DNA from: Microbacterium sp. LWH3-1.2
GTDB taxonomy: Bacteria > Actinomycetota > Actinomycetes > Actinomycetales > Microbacteriaceae
Direction of reading: 5' to 3'
Length of the DNA: 64,000 nucleotides
Assembly (NCBI RefSeq): GCF_040675855.1
Contig: NZ_JBEGIK010000001.1
Span: 2,790,001-2,854,000 of the forward strand
A program made the translations under genes and the position numbers. Under the pieces are notes generated by a model. That model was not told the origin of the DNA, made no database searches, and saw only the letters and a list, made by a program, of their open reading frames with translations. Positions 18,840 to 27,191 of this stretch are shown one piece after another; positions within the stretch are counted from its first letter, which is position 1; every line of letters starts with the position of its first letter.

Positions 18840-20108
18840 TCAGGCGCTCTTGCGCTTCTCCCGCAGCACGAGCGTCGGCGGAGCGCCTTCGTCGACGGCC
18901 GCGCGGGTGACGATGACCTTGTCGACGTCGTTGGTCGAGGGGATCTCGAACATGATCGGGCCCAGGACGTCCTCGAGGATCGCCCGAAGGCCGCGCGCAC
19001 CGGTCTTGCGTGCGACCGCGAGGTCGGCGATCGCCTCGAGCGCCTCACGGTCGAACTCGAGCGTCACGCCGTCGAGCTCGAACATGCGGTGGTACTGCTT
19101 GACCAGAGCGTTCTTGGGTTCGGTGAGGATCTCCATGAGCGCCTCGCGGTCGAGCGGCGACACCGAGGCGACGACCGGCAGGCGGCCGATGAACTCCGGG
19201 ATCAGGCCGAACTTGTGCAGGTCTTCGGGCTGCACGTCTCCGAAGAGGTTGAGGTCCTCGTCCTTTCGGTGCAGTGAGGCGCCGAAGCCGACGCCGTGCT
19301 TGCCGACGCGGGAGGAGATGATGTCTTCCAGCCCGGCGAAGGCGCCGGCCACGATGAACAGCACGTTCGTCGTGTCGATCTGGATGAATTCCTGATGGGG
19401 GTGCTTGCGGCCGCCCTGCGGGGGAACTGAGGCGACGGTGCCTTCGAGGATCTTCAGCAGTGCCTGCTGGACGCCCTCGCCCGAGACGTCGCGCGTGATC
19501 GACGGGTTCTCAGCCTTGCGCGCGATCTTGTCGACCTCGTCGATGTAGATGATGCCGGTCTCTGCGCGCTTCGTGTCGAAGTCAGCGGCCTGCAGCAGCT
19601 TGAGGAGGATGTTCTCCACGTCTTCACCGACATAGCCGGCCTCGGTCAGCGCGGTGGCGTCCGCGACGGCGAACGGCACGTTGAGGCGCTTTGCGAGCGT
19701 CTGCGCGAGATAGGTCTTGCCGCAGCCCGTCGGGCCGAGGAGGAGGATGTTGCTCTTGGCGATCTCGATCTCGTCGGCTCGCTGCTCGGCCGACTGGATC
19801 GTGCCGTGGGCGCGCACGCGCTTGTAATGGTTGTACACGGCGACGGAGAGCGCGCGCTTGGCGTCGGTCTGCCCGACGACGTACTCCTCGAGGAACGCGA
19901 AGATCTCGCGGGGCTTCGGCAAGTCGAAGTCGGCGACGACGCCTGACGACGACTCCGCCATGCGCTCTTCGATGATCTCGTTGCACAGCTCGACGCACTC
20001 GTCGCAGATGTAGACGCCGGGCCCGGCGATCAACTGCTGGACCTGCTTCTGACTCTTGCCGCAGAAGGAGCACTTGAACAAGTCGGCGCTCTCACCGATG
20101 CGTGCCAT
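18840..20108 (-). CDS. clpX: ATP-dependent Clp protease ATP-binding subunit ClpX
   Basis: 422-aa AAA+ unfoldase that feeds substrates to the ClpP1P2 chamber. The N-terminal zinc finger uses Cys13, Cys16, Cys35 and Cys38; Walker A GPTGCGKT is at 125-132, followed by Walker [11 protein letters not shown], the GYVGEDVE pore loop and sensor elements. Length is normal. The ATG at 20108 ([13 protein letters not shown]) has a strong GAGGAGGAG ribosome site. TAGGCT at 20156-20161 (minus strand) is a possible own promoter, separate from the clpP genes because a hairpin lies between. Confidence 0.97.
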   Translation of the reverse strand: MARIGESADLFKCSFCGKSQKQVQQLIAGPGVYICDECVELCNEIIEERMAESSSGVVADFDLPKPREIFAFLEEYVVGQTDAKRALSVAVYNHYKRVRAHGTIQSAEQRADEIEIAKSNILLLGPTGCGKTYLAQTLAKRLNVPFAVADATALTEAGYVGEDVENILLKLLQAADFDTKRAETGIIYIDEVDKIARKAENPSITRDVSGEGVQQALLKILEGTVASVPPQGGRKHPHQEFIQIDTTNVLFIVAGAFAGLEDIISSRVGKHGVGFGASLHRKDEDLNLFGDVQPEDLHKFGLIPEFIGRLPVVASVSPLDREALMEILTEPKNALVKQYHRMFELDGVTLEFDREALEAIADLAVARKTGARGLRAILEDVLGPIMFEIPSTNDVDKVIVTRAAVDEGAPPTLVLREKRKSA

Positions 20109-20249
20109 GCCGCTCCTCCTCGTACGTCGGGGCCGAGCCCCCCAGATGTTCTCCGAGCCTAATAGCTGAGCCCGACATGCGGCGGCATTGCGACGCACGT
20201 TGTGGACGACCCGGGGTTCGCGGAGAGAGAACCCGCGCCTCGGACGCCG

Positions 20250-20284
20250 GCGCCCCGCCGCCCGGCTGGCCGGGGGCGGGGCGC
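20250..20284 (-). terminator. GC-rich hairpin after clpP2
   Basis: Arms GCGCCCCGCC (20250-20259) and GGCGGGGCGC (20275-20284) enclose a smaller inner stem. It begins 30 bp after the clpP2 stop and probably ends the clpP1-clpP2 transcript. No T-run. The neighbouring 20214-20234 holds an inverted repeat GGGTTC/GAACCC of unknown role upstream of clpX. Confidence 0.55.
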
Positions 20285-20313
20285 TGATCTGTGCGCAGGT
20301 CGGTGCGGAGCGA

Positions 20314-20985
20314 CTACTTCGTCAGGGCCTGCTGGCCGCGCTTGCGCGTGGTGAGCACCTGGTCGACGAGGCCGTAGGTGACCGCTTCCTCCGCGGAGAG
20401 GATCTTGTCTCGGTCGATGTCCTTGTTGACCTCGGCCTGCGTCTTGTTCGAGTGCTTCGCGAGCGTCTCCTCGAGCCAGGTTCGCATGCGCAGGATCTCG
20501 GCCGCCTGGATCTCGATGTCCGATGCCTGACCGTGGCCGGCCTCGCCGACGGCGGGCTGGTGGATCAGGATGCGCGCGTTCGGAAGCGCCAGGCGCTTGC
20601 CGGGCGCGCCGGCTGCCAGCAGCACGGCGGCCGCCGACGCGGCCTGGCCGAGCACCACGGTCTGGATCTGCGGCGACACGTACTGCATGGTGTCGTAGAT
20701 CGCCGTCATGGCCGTGAACGAGCCGCCGGGCGAGTTGATGTACATGATGATGTCGCGGTCGGGGTCCTGCGACTCGAGCACGAGCAACTGGGCCATGACG
20801 TCATCCGCCGAGGCATCGTCGACCTGGACGCCCAGGAAGATGACGCGGTCCTCGAACAGCTTGTTGTACGGGTCCTGTCGCTTGTAGCCGTACGCGGTGC
20901 GCTCCTCGAACTGCGGCAGGATGTAGCGGCTGCCGGGCATCTGGAGGGCCTGAGGCGCCGCTGCTCCGAAGGTGGGGGTTTGCAT
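20314..20985 (-). CDS. clpP2: ClpP2 proteolytic subunit
   Basis: 223-aa serine peptidase subunit; actinobacteria assemble ClpP1 and ClpP2 heptamers into one mixed chamber. Catalytic Ser117 lies in GQAASAAA and His142 in LIHQP; the Asp follows in the last third. [19 protein letters not shown] and YINSPGGS are family hallmarks. It has a longer N-terminal pro-segment than ClpP1. It lies 29 bp after clpP1 in the same operon. Confidence 0.95.
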   Translation of the reverse strand: MQTPTFGAAAPQALQMPGSRYILPQFEERTAYGYKRQDPYNKLFEDRVIFLGVQVDDASADDVMAQLLVLESQDPDRDIIMYINSPGGSFTAMTAIYDTMQYVSPQIQTVVLGQAASAAAVLLAAGAPGKRLALPNARILIHQPAVGEAGHGQASDIEIQAAEILRMRTWLEETLAKHSNKTQAEVNKDIDRDKILSAEEAVTYGLVDQVLTTRKRGQQALTK

Positions 20986-21014
20986 TCCGGGTTCTCTCTC
21001 TTTCGCCTTCGGTC

Positions 21015-21605
21015 TCAGCTGTCGGAGGCGGTGCCACCGCCGCCGATGACGTCCGTCGCGGACTCGCGGATGTGGTCGACGAAGCCGTACTCGAGCGCCT
21101 CCTCGGCGCCGAACCAGCGGTCCCGGTCGCCGTCAGCGTTGATCTGCTCGACGCTCTTGCCCGTCTGCTTGGCCGTGATCTCGGCCAGACGCTTCTTCAT
21201 GTCGAGGATGAGCTGCGCCTGCGTCTGGATGTCGCTCGCGGTGCCGCCGAACCCGCCGTGGGGCTGGTGCAGCAGCACGCGGGCGTTGGGCGTGATGTAG
21301 CGCTTGCCCTTCGTACCCGCCGTCAGCAGGAGCTGGCCCATCGAGGCGGCCATGCCGATGCCGACCGTGACGATGTCGTTGGGGACGAACTGCATCGTGT
21401 CGTAGATCGCCATGCCGGCCGTGATCGAGCCACCGGGCGAGTTGATGTAGAGGTAGATGTCCTTCTCGGAGTCCTCGGCGGCGAGAAGCAGGATCTTCGC
21501 GCAGATCTCGTTGGCGTTGTCGTCACGCACCTCCGACCCCAGCCAGATGATGCGGTCCTTCAGCAGCCTGTCGAAGACGCTGGTCGCGACAAGTGGTTCG
21601 GCCAT
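21015..21605 (-). CDS. clpP1: ClpP1 proteolytic subunit
   Basis: 196 aa. Catalytic Ser88 is in GMAASMG and His113 in LLHQPHGG; the catalytic Asp follows near residue 160. [25 protein letters not shown] is typical. First gene of clpP1-clpP2. An AGGAG ribosome site precedes the ATG. The upstream region carries a -10 box and a ClgR-like motif. Partner of ClpP2, ClpX and possibly ClpC with the ClpS adaptor encoded at 58.7 kb. Confidence 0.95.
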   Translation of the reverse strand: MAEPLVATSVFDRLLKDRIIWLGSEVRDDNANEICAKILLLAAEDSEKDIYLYINSPGGSITAGMAIYDTMQFVPNDIVTVGIGMAASMGQLLLTAGTKGKRYITPNARVLLHQPHGGFGGTASDIQTQAQLILDMKKRLAEITAKQTGKSVEQINADGDRDRWFGAEEALEYGFVDHIRESATDVIGGGGTASDS

Positions 21606-21635
21606 GTGTACTCCTGTTTCCTTGGGTCGCCATCG

Positions 21636-21682
21636 AATCTACCGGCGCGTCACGAGCGACCCGCCCGTGTTCGCCCTGGGCA
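21636..21682 (-). promoter_or_regulatory. clpP1P2 promoter with ClgR-like activator site
   Basis: A -10 box TAGATT (21636-21641, minus strand) lies about 31 bp before clpP1. Just upstream is GTTCGC-N5-GCA (21669-21682, read on the plus strand), one base off the GTTCGC-N5-GCG core known for the actinobacterial Clp regulator ClgR. It sits near -45, suited to activation. It falls at the very 3' end of the TPR gene region. The identification is inference from the motif. Confidence 0.45.
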
Positions 21683-21684
21683 GA

Positions 21685-22176
21685 TCAGGCGGTGTCCTCC
21701 CCCAGCTCCTCGGCGTACGAGGCGACCGAGCACGTGTATCGGCTGAGGTGCGGGGCGAGGGTTCGCAGGGCGACGGAGGCCGCCTCCCGCTCGCGCCCGA
21801 CCGACACCAGCGCGAGGGCCAGGAAGGCCGACGCCTCGTCGTGGAGCGGAGAAGCCGGCCGGCGGGCGAGCTCGGCCCGCAGCATCCCGACCGCTTCGTC
21901 CGCGAGCCCGAGATTGCGCAGCGTGCTGGCGAGCTGGATCACGGCCTGCGGCCGGTGCACGTCGTCCAGTCCCCCGTCCAGGGCGGCGCGGTACAGGGGT
22001 GCGGCGTCCGCCTCGAGCCCCGCGGCGTCTCGGGCACCACCACGCTCGAACAGCGCCAGCGGGTCGCCGGCCGGCCGCTCGGCAGCGACGGCGTCGATCC
22101 GCTCGAGCCTGGACTCGTCGCTCAGCGCGTCATCGTCCCAGATGGCCTCGATGCGCGCGGCCCAGTCGTCGTGCAC
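21685..22176 (-). CDS. Tetratricopeptide-repeat protein
   Basis: 163 aa from the GTG at 22176 (VHDDWAARIEAIWDD), preceded by a GAGGAAC-like ribosome site. Helical TPR-like repeats are visible (ALFERGGARDAAGLEADAAPLYRAAL; RPQAVIQLASTLRNLGLADEAVGMLRAEL; DEASAFLALALVSVGREREAAS), matching the small actinobacterial TPR_5 family. Probably a protein-protein interaction module. It lies between tig and clpP1 but is separated from tig by a perfect hairpin, so it may be transcribed on its own. Longer in-frame starts run through that hairpin. Confidence 0.8.
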   Translation of the reverse strand: MHDDWAARIEAIWDDDALSDESRLERIDAVAAERPAGDPLALFERGGARDAAGLEADAAPLYRAALDGGLDDVHRPQAVIQLASTLRNLGLADEAVGMLRAELARRPASPLHDEASAFLALALVSVGREREAASVALRTLAPHLSRYTCSVASYAEELGEDTA

Positions 22177-22196
22177 GGTTCCTCCTCGATGAAGAA

Positions 22197-22224
22197 GGGG
22201 ACGGATGCCGCGGCATCCGTCCCC
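22197..22224 (-). terminator. 28-bp perfect palindrome after tig
   Basis: GGGGACGGATGCCG joined directly to its complement, 20 bp after the trigger factor stop on the minus strand. Probable tig terminator. Both arms carry the ACGGATGCC word. Confidence 0.65.
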
Positions 22225-22244
22225 GATCACTGCTGTCGCAGTGC

Positions 22245-23711
22245 TTACTCCTTGTCTGCGGCCTTCTCAGCGGGAGCCTTCTTGGCCGGTGCCTTCTTGG
22301 CGGCGGGCTTGCGGGCGGGCGCCTTCTTCGCGGGCGCGGCCTCTTCCGCCTCGATCACGGCGTCGGCGTCGGCCGCGGCATCCGCGATCTCCTGCGCCTC
22401 CTCGACGACATCCTCCTCGTCCGCAGCCTCGTCCTCGGTGGCGACGAAGCCGCTGAGGTCGACGGGGTTGCCCTTGGTGTCGACGACCGTGACCTTGCCG
22501 AGCGCGACGGCCAGGGCCTTGTTGCGGGCGACCTCGCCGATCATGGCGGGGAGCTGGTTGCCCTCCTGCAGCGCGTTCACGAACTCCTGCGGAGCCATGC
22601 CGTACTGGGCGGCCGACTGCACAAGGTACTGCGTGAGCTCGTCCTGCGACACCTGCACGTTGAGCGTCTCGGCGATCTTGTCGAGCAGCATCTGCGTCTT
22701 GAACTGCTTCTCGCTCGCCTCGGCGACCTCGGCGCGGTGCACGTCGTCCTCGAGGCGGCCTTCGCCCTCGAGGTGATTGTGCACCTCGTCCTCGATGAGC
22801 TGCGGCGGAACGGGGATCTCGACCTTCTCGAGCAGCACCTCGATGAGCTTGTCGCGTGCGGCCGAGCCCTGGGTGAAGGCACCCTGCTGACCGACGCGCT
22901 CCTTGAGGCTGTCGCGCAGCTCGCCGATGGTGTCGAACTCGCTCGCGATCTGGGCGAAGTCGTCGTCGGCCTCGGGAAGCTCGCGCTCCTTGACGGCCTT
23001 GACGACGACCGAGACCTCGGCCTCCTCGCCGGCGTGGTCGCCGCCGACGAGCTTCGAGCGGAATGTGGTGTCCTCACCGGCGGTGAGGGAGTCGATGGCC
23101 TCGTCGATGCCCTCGAGCAGCTCGCCCGACCCGACCTCGTACGACACGCCCTCGGCGCGGTCGATCTCGGCGTCGTCGATCGTCGCGACGAGGTCCAGCT
23201 CGACGAAGTCGCCGTTGGCGGCCGGACGGTCGACCGTCACGAGCGTGCCGAAGCGGCCGCGGAGGCGGTCCAGCTCCTCGTCGATCGCGGCCTCGTCGAC
23301 CTCGACAGCGTCGACCTCGACGGTCGTGCCCTCGAAGGACGGCAGGTCGAACTCGGGGCGGACGTCGACCTCGACGGTGACCTCGAGGTCACCCGAGAAG
23401 TCCTTCTCGTTCGGCCACTCGGTGACCTCGGCCGACGGGCGGCCGAGCACACGCAGCTCGTGCGCGGCTGCCGCCTCGCGATAGAAGGTGTCGAGGCCTT
23501 CGCTTACGGCGTGCTCGAGCACCGCGACACGGCCGATGCGCTGGTCGATGATCGGCGCGGGCACCTTGCCCTTGCGGAAGCCGGGGATCTGCACGTCCTG
23601 CGCGATGTGCTCGTACGCGTGCTTGATCGACGGCTTGAGCTCGTCGGGGCTGACCGTGATGTGCAGCTTCACCCGGGTCGGGCTGAGCTTCTCGACGGTG
23701 CTGTTCACCAT
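22245..23711 (-). CDS. tig: Trigger factor (ribosome-associated chaperone/PPIase)
   Basis: 488 aa. The N-terminal ribosome-binding domain carries the signature [12 protein letters not shown] (residues about 43-54), followed by the FKBP-like PPIase domain ([14 protein letters not shown]) and a helical C-terminal domain. The last 60 residues are an acidic stretch followed by a Lys-Pro-Ala-rich tail ([12 protein letters not shown]), common in actinobacterial trigger factors. The ATG at 23711 ([15 protein letters not shown]) has an AGAGGAG ribosome site. The neighbouring clp genes keep the usual folding/proteolysis cluster. Confidence 0.95.
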   Translation of the reverse strand: MVNSTVEKLSPTRVKLHITVSPDELKPSIKHAYEHIAQDVQIPGFRKGKVPAPIIDQRIGRVAVLEHAVSEGLDTFYREAAAAHELRVLGRPSAEVTEWPNEKDFSGDLEVTVEVDVRPEFDLPSFEGTTVEVDAVEVDEAAIDEELDRLRGRFGTLVTVDRPAANGDFVELDLVATIDDAEIDRAEGVSYEVGSGELLEGIDEAIDSLTAGEDTTFRSKLVGGDHAGEEAEVSVVVKAVKERELPEADDDFAQIASEFDTIGELRDSLKERVGQQGAFTQGSAARDKLIEVLLEKVEIPVPPQLIEDEVHNHLEGEGRLEDDVHRAEVAEASEKQFKTQMLLDKIAETLNVQVSQDELTQYLVQSAAQYGMAPQEFVNALQEGNQLPAMIGEVARNKALAVALGKVTVVDTKGNPVDLSGFVATEDEAADEEDVVEEAQEIADAAADADAVIEAEEAAPAKKAPARKPAAKKAPAKKAPAEKAADKE

Positions 23712-23766
23712 GCCTGTAGTTCTCCTCTTTCGGACCGCGCGAGGCCGCGGCGGTTGAAGGTCTGGG

Positions 23767-23780
23767 TTCGGAATTCCGAA
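23767..23780. repeat. 14-bp perfect palindrome TTCGGAATTCCGAA
   Basis: Lies 2 bp beyond the 3' end of tRNA-Pro and 55 bp before tig. AT-rich compared with its surroundings. It may be a protein-binding site at the tig promoter or part of tRNA 3' processing. Confidence 0.5.
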
Positions 23781-23782
23781 TG

Positions 23783-23856
23783 TCGGGGCGACAGGATTTG
23801 AACCTGCGGCCTCCCGCTCCCAAAGCGGGCGCTCTACCAAGCTGAGCTACGCCCCG
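23783..23856 (-). tRNA. tRNA-Pro(TGG)
   Basis: 74 nt. The cloverleaf is complete: acceptor CGGGGCG/CGCCCCG, D arm GCTC/GAGC, anticodon stem CCCGC/GCGGG with loop TTTGGGA (anticodon TGG), T arm GCAGG-TTCAAAT-CCTGT, discriminator A. CCA is not encoded. It is on the same strand as tig and upstream of it. Confidence 0.95.
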
Positions 23857-23933
23857 GGCGGGTTCGCACGCGTGCGTGCGCCTTTCGGCCCCGAGAAGTC
23901 TAGCCGACCTGCCCGAGACGTTCCTGCGCCGCC

Positions 23934-24311
23934 CTACATCCGCTCGACCCAGCCCGCGCGCCAGTCGGGCGCAGGGAACGGCTTCGTCCAATACGCGGTC
24001 TCTTTGGAGATGAGTCCGTCGCGCAGCTCGAACACGAACACCGTCTGATAAGGATCGCCGTCGCCGTAGTCGAGATCAGCCTCCAGCACCCACAGGTCTC
24101 CGGCACCCGTGAGGCGCCGCGGCGAGATGGCAGGAAGCTGCGGGAACGCGCCATAGATCGCGCGTCGGTTGTCGGCGCCGACGATGCGCTCCCCCGACTG
24201 CGGCCACTCGATGACGGCGTCGTCGCGGAAGATGTCGTCCATGCCGGCGACCTCGCCCGCGTTCAGCGTGGCGACGAGCGCCTCCACGACCTGCCTGCCC
24301 GTGCGTTCCAT
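23934..24311 (-). CDS. SnoaL-like / NTF2-fold protein
   Basis: 125 aa matching the NTF2-like alpha+beta barrel: an N-terminal helix pair (RQVVEALVATLNAGEVAGMDDIFRDDAVIEWP), the GADNRRAIYGAFP segment, and alternating strands ending in KETAYWTKPFPAPDWRAGWVERM. Members include isomerases, cyclases and many proteins without a known activity; the acidic residues DD and E could be catalytic. No operon partner. Confidence 0.75.
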   Translation of the reverse strand: MERTGRQVVEALVATLNAGEVAGMDDIFRDDAVIEWPQSGERIVGADNRRAIYGAFPQLPAISPRRLTGAGDLWVLEADLDYGDGDPYQTVFVFELRDGLISKETAYWTKPFPAPDWRAGWVERM

Positions 24312-24374
24312 CGCCGGCTCCTTCGCTCGGCCGTGCGTCCGGACCGCGGGTGGGAACGGAAGACCTTCGCGATG

Positions 24375-24380
24375 TAATAC
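24375..24380 (+). promoter_or_regulatory. Probable -10 box of tRNA-Gly
   Basis: TAATAC about 30 bp before the tRNA 5' end, in a locally AT-rich stretch between the divergent SnoaL-like gene and the tRNA. No convincing -35 hexamer. Confidence 0.45.
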
Positions 24381-24409
24381 GATTGGTCGGTGCCCGTCCG
24401 CGGGCGCAC

Positions 24410-24480
24410 GGGGATGTAGCTCAATGGTAGAGCCTCAGTCTTCCAAACTGATGGTGCGGGTTCGATTCCCGTCATCCCCT
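24410..24480 (+). tRNA. tRNA-Gly(TCC)
   Basis: 71 nt. Acceptor GGGGATG/CATCCCC, D arm GCTC/GAGC with loop AATGGTA, anticodon loop CTTCCAA (TCC), T arm GCGGG-TTCGATT-CCCGT, discriminator T. CCA is not encoded. Followed at once by a rho-independent terminator. Confidence 0.95.
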
Positions 24481-24490
24481 CCCATACGAG

Positions 24491-24517
24491 AAAGCCCCGA
24501 CGAATCGGGGCTTTCTT
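24491..24517 (+). terminator. Rho-independent terminator of tRNA-Gly
   Basis: Stem AAAGCCCCGA / TCGGGGCTTT with tetraloop CGAA, followed by CTTC. This is the clearest intrinsic terminator in the window. Confidence 0.85.
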
Positions 24518-24567
24518 CATGCCTGGACGCCGCCGCGACGTCCCGCCGCCGCGCATACGATCGAGGG

Positions 24568-25596
24568 GTGACCGAATCGCTCCTCGTTCTCGTGGCCAAT
24601 GCCGGCGACGGCAGCATCAGCACCTTCCGACTCGCAGACGGTTCCCTCGAACGGCTGGCGGTGATGGAAGGACTCGACGGATGCTCCACCTTCGTGGTGG
24701 ACGCGGGGCGCGACTTCGTCTACGCGGGCGTCAAGGGTGAACCCGCCGCCATCGTCTCGCTGCGGCTCGATCGTGAGACCGGGCGGCTTTCGCAGGTCTC
24801 GCGCGCCGATCTGGTCGGAGGCGGCATGAACTACCTCGCGCTCACGCGCGATGGTTCAGGTCTGCTCGGGGTGTCGTATGGGGGCGGGTACGGGATCGTC
24901 GCTCGGGTGACCGACGGGGCCGTCAGCGAGCCGGTGTCGCGGATCGAATTCCCCAATCTGCACTCGGTGCTGCCGAGCCACGACGGCCGGTTCGCGTATT
25001 TCGTCTCGCTCGGGGCCGATCTGGTGGCGCAGTACGCCATCGGCGACGATCTTTCGCTGGAACCTCTCGAGCCGGCGACGGTCGCCGCGCCGGAGGGCAG
25101 CGGTCCCCGGCATCTCGTGCTCAACGATGCCCAGGACGCGGTGTACATCATGACGGAGTTCTCGGGCGAAGTGCTGCACTTCGCCCGCGACACCTCTGAC
25201 GGGACCCTGGAGCTCGTGGGCGCGGCATCCGTCTTCGATCCGTCGAAGGGACTCACGCACAGCCGGTTCGGCGCGGATCCGCGGGCCGAACACCTTATCT
25301 GGGGTGCGGACATGCACTTCGGTGCGGGTGGCCGGTGGCTCTGGGCCACCGAGCGCACGGAGAGCACGCTGGGTGCGGCCCCCGTGTCGGCCGATGGGTC
25401 GGTGTCGGCGGCGACGAGCTTCACGGTGACCGAGACGCAGCCGCGCGGATTCGCGATCAGTCCGGACGGCGCGTACCTCGTCGCGGCGGGCGAGCGATCG
25501 ACCGAGGTCGCCCTCTACGCGGTGGACGAGGATCGGCTCGAGCGGCTGCAGCGCGTCGAGACCGGCGGCGGGGCGAACTGGGTGCGGTTCGTCTGA
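24568..25596 (+). CDS. Lactonase-family seven-bladed beta-propeller (6-phosphogluconolactonase-like)
   Basis: 342 aa from the GTG at 24568. Repeated blade motifs (LLVLVANAGDGSISTFRL; GSGPRHLVLNDAQDAVYIMTEFSGEVLHF; QPRGFAISPDGAYLVAAGERSTEVALYAVD) match the Pgl/YbhE lactonase family, whose Escherichia coli member hydrolyses 6-phosphogluconolactone. The real substrate here may be another lactone. TACGAT (24556-24561) ends 6 nt before the GTG, supporting a leaderless mRNA and this start; the longer frame runs back through tRNA-Gly. Confidence 0.87.
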   Translation: MTESLLVLVANAGDGSISTFRLADGSLERLAVMEGLDGCSTFVVDAGRDFVYAGVKGEPAAIVSLRLDRETGRLSQVSRADLVGGGMNYLALTRDGSGLLGVSYGGGYGIVARVTDGAVSEPVSRIEFPNLHSVLPSHDGRFAYFVSLGADLVAQYAIGDDLSLEPLEPATVAAPEGSGPRHLVLNDAQDAVYIMTEFSGEVLHFARDTSDGTLELVGAASVFDPSKGLTHSRFGADPRAEHLIWGADMHFGAGGRWLWATERTESTLGAAPVSADGSVSAATSFTVTETQPRGFAISPDGAYLVAAGERSTEVALYAVDEDRLERLQRVETGGGANWVRFV

Positions 25597-25728
25597 GACG
25601 AGGGCCGCCTCCCGACGACGGATTTCGTTCAGATCGCGCGAAGTTCTCCCGCGTGCCCTACTGTTCCCGGGTCGTCCTGTCGCGGCAGACTGAGTCTGGA
25701 ACCGTTCCATGCCCTGCAGGAGCCCGCG

Positions 25729-26634
25729 ATGAGCAGCAGCAAGCCCACACCCGAGCCGGGCGAGCGCAAGGTCCCTCGTCGGCCCGCGTCGACGCTCGCC
25801 GAGAAGTGGACGCGCATCGACGGCGTCGACGTCTTCTATCGGGAGTCGCCGAATCCGACGAAGGACGAGCGCGTCATGGCGCACGTGCACGGATTCGGGC
25901 TCTCCGGTCGTTACCTCCTGCCGACGGCCGAGCGGCTCGCCGACGAGTTCCACACCTACGTGCCCGACCTTCCCGGCTTCGGGCGCAGCGGCAAGCGCCG
26001 AGACATGCTCGACATCCCCGACCTCGCGCGCGCCGCGGTCGACTTCTTCGACGACCGCGGCGTCGAGAAGGCGACGCTTGTCGGCAACTCGATGGGATGC
26101 CCCGTCATCATCGAGTTCGCGCACCGCTACCCCGAGCGCATCGACCGAGCGGTGCTGGTGTCTCCCGCGGGCGGCCTGTTCAACCAGCCGCTGCGCCGCG
26201 CGATCAAGCAGCTCTCGCAGGACGCGCCGCGCGAGCCCGTCAAGATGGCACGCGTCGCCGTGCCCGACTACGTGCGCTTCGGCGTCCCGAGCACGATGCG
26301 CATGTTCCGCTCGCTCACGCAGTACCCGTCACTGCAGCGACTGCTCGAGATGCGCATCCCCACGCTTGTGGTGCTGGGCCAGCGCGACCCCCTGCTCCCC
26401 CACGCACACCGCGTCGACGAGATCGCCAGCCAGACCGACAGCCATGTGCTGGTCGTGATGCTGGAGGGCGCCGCCCACGCGATCAACTTCAGCCATCCGG
26501 GGCAGCTGGCCCACGTCATCCGTCATTTCATGGACGACCTGCCGATCGAGAACGACCCGGCGTGGCCCGGCCACGTGCGCCTGTACGAGGTGCACCGTGG
26601 CAAGCATCACCCTCCGGCGCAGCCGCGCGGTTGA
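25729..26634 (+). CDS. Alpha/beta hydrolase
   Basis: 301 aa. Oxyanion loop HGFGLSGR (54-61), nucleophile elbow GNSMG (Ser121), acid in VLGQRDPLLP, and histidine in LEGAAHAINFSHPGQLA. The closest general groups are meta-cleavage-product hydrolases and haloperoxidase-like esterases; the substrate is unknown. No signal peptide. An AGGAG ribosome site precedes the ATG. It converges on the carbonic anhydrase gene. Confidence 0.85.
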   Translation: MSSSKPTPEPGERKVPRRPASTLAEKWTRIDGVDVFYRESPNPTKDERVMAHVHGFGLSGRYLLPTAERLADEFHTYVPDLPGFGRSGKRRDMLDIPDLARAAVDFFDDRGVEKATLVGNSMGCPVIIEFAHRYPERIDRAVLVSPAGGLFNQPLRRAIKQLSQDAPREPVKMARVAVPDYVRFGVPSTMRMFRSLTQYPSLQRLLEMRIPTLVVLGQRDPLLPHAHRVDEIASQTDSHVLVVMLEGAAHAINFSHPGQLAHVIRHFMDDLPIENDPAWPGHVRLYEVHRGKHHPPAQPRG

Positions 26635-26651
26635 GGCCACCGAGCCGCGGC

Positions 26652-27191
26652 TCAGCCGGGGGGCGCTGCGTCGCGATGCTCGTCGATGTGCGCGAGGTAG
26701 TGCTCGGCGTTGCGCAGCAGTCCGGCGCGTTCCTCATCGGTCAGCTCGCGGCGCACCTTCGCCGGCACGCCGGCGACGAGGGAGCCGTCCGGGATCTCTG
26801 ACCCCTCGAGCACGACTGCGCCGCCGGCGACGAGGCATCCGGATCCGATCTTCGCGCCGTTGAGCACGACGGCGCCCATGCCGATGAGCGAGCCGTCGCC
26901 GATCGTGCAACCATGCACGACGGCGTTGTGCCCGACCGAGACGTTCTCGCCGATGACGACGGGCCTGCCCGCGTCGACGTGGACGGAGACGTTGTCCTGC
27001 AGGTTGCTGTTCGCCCCGACCGTGATGGTGTCGCCGTCGGCGCGGAGCACCGCGTTGTACCAGACGCTGGCACCGGGGCCGAGGGTCACACCCCCGACGA
27101 CGCGGGCGCCGTCTGCGATGAACGACGTCGGATCGAGCGAGGGCGTCCTGCCCGCGGCGGTGAGGACCGATGCTCCGGGTGCGATCGTCAT
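26652..27191 (-). CDS. Gamma-carbonic-anhydrase-family protein (left-handed beta-helix)
   Basis: 179 aa of hexapeptide repeats forming a left-handed beta-helix. The zinc histidines are in VSVHVDAG and in IGHNAVVHGC, as in Cam/CaiE/PaaY-type proteins. Many members bind zinc without proven carbonic anhydrase activity. The start overlaps the upstream acyltransferase stop by 4 bp, so the two form an operon. Confidence 0.88.
   Translation of the reverse strand: MTIAPGASVLTAAGRTPSLDPTSFIADGARVVGGVTLGPGASVWYNAVLRADGDTITVGANSNLQDNVSVHVDAGRPVVIGENVSVGHNAVVHGCTIGDGSLIGMGAVVLNGAKIGSGCLVAGGAVVLEGSEIPDGSLVAGVPAKVRRELTDEERAGLLRNAEHYLAHIDEHRDAAPPG

Noticed and set aside
20109..20313. Small gene between clpX and clpP2
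   Set aside because: The open frames there lack ribosome sites and cross the GC-rich hairpin; the stretch is better explained as terminator plus clpX promoter.
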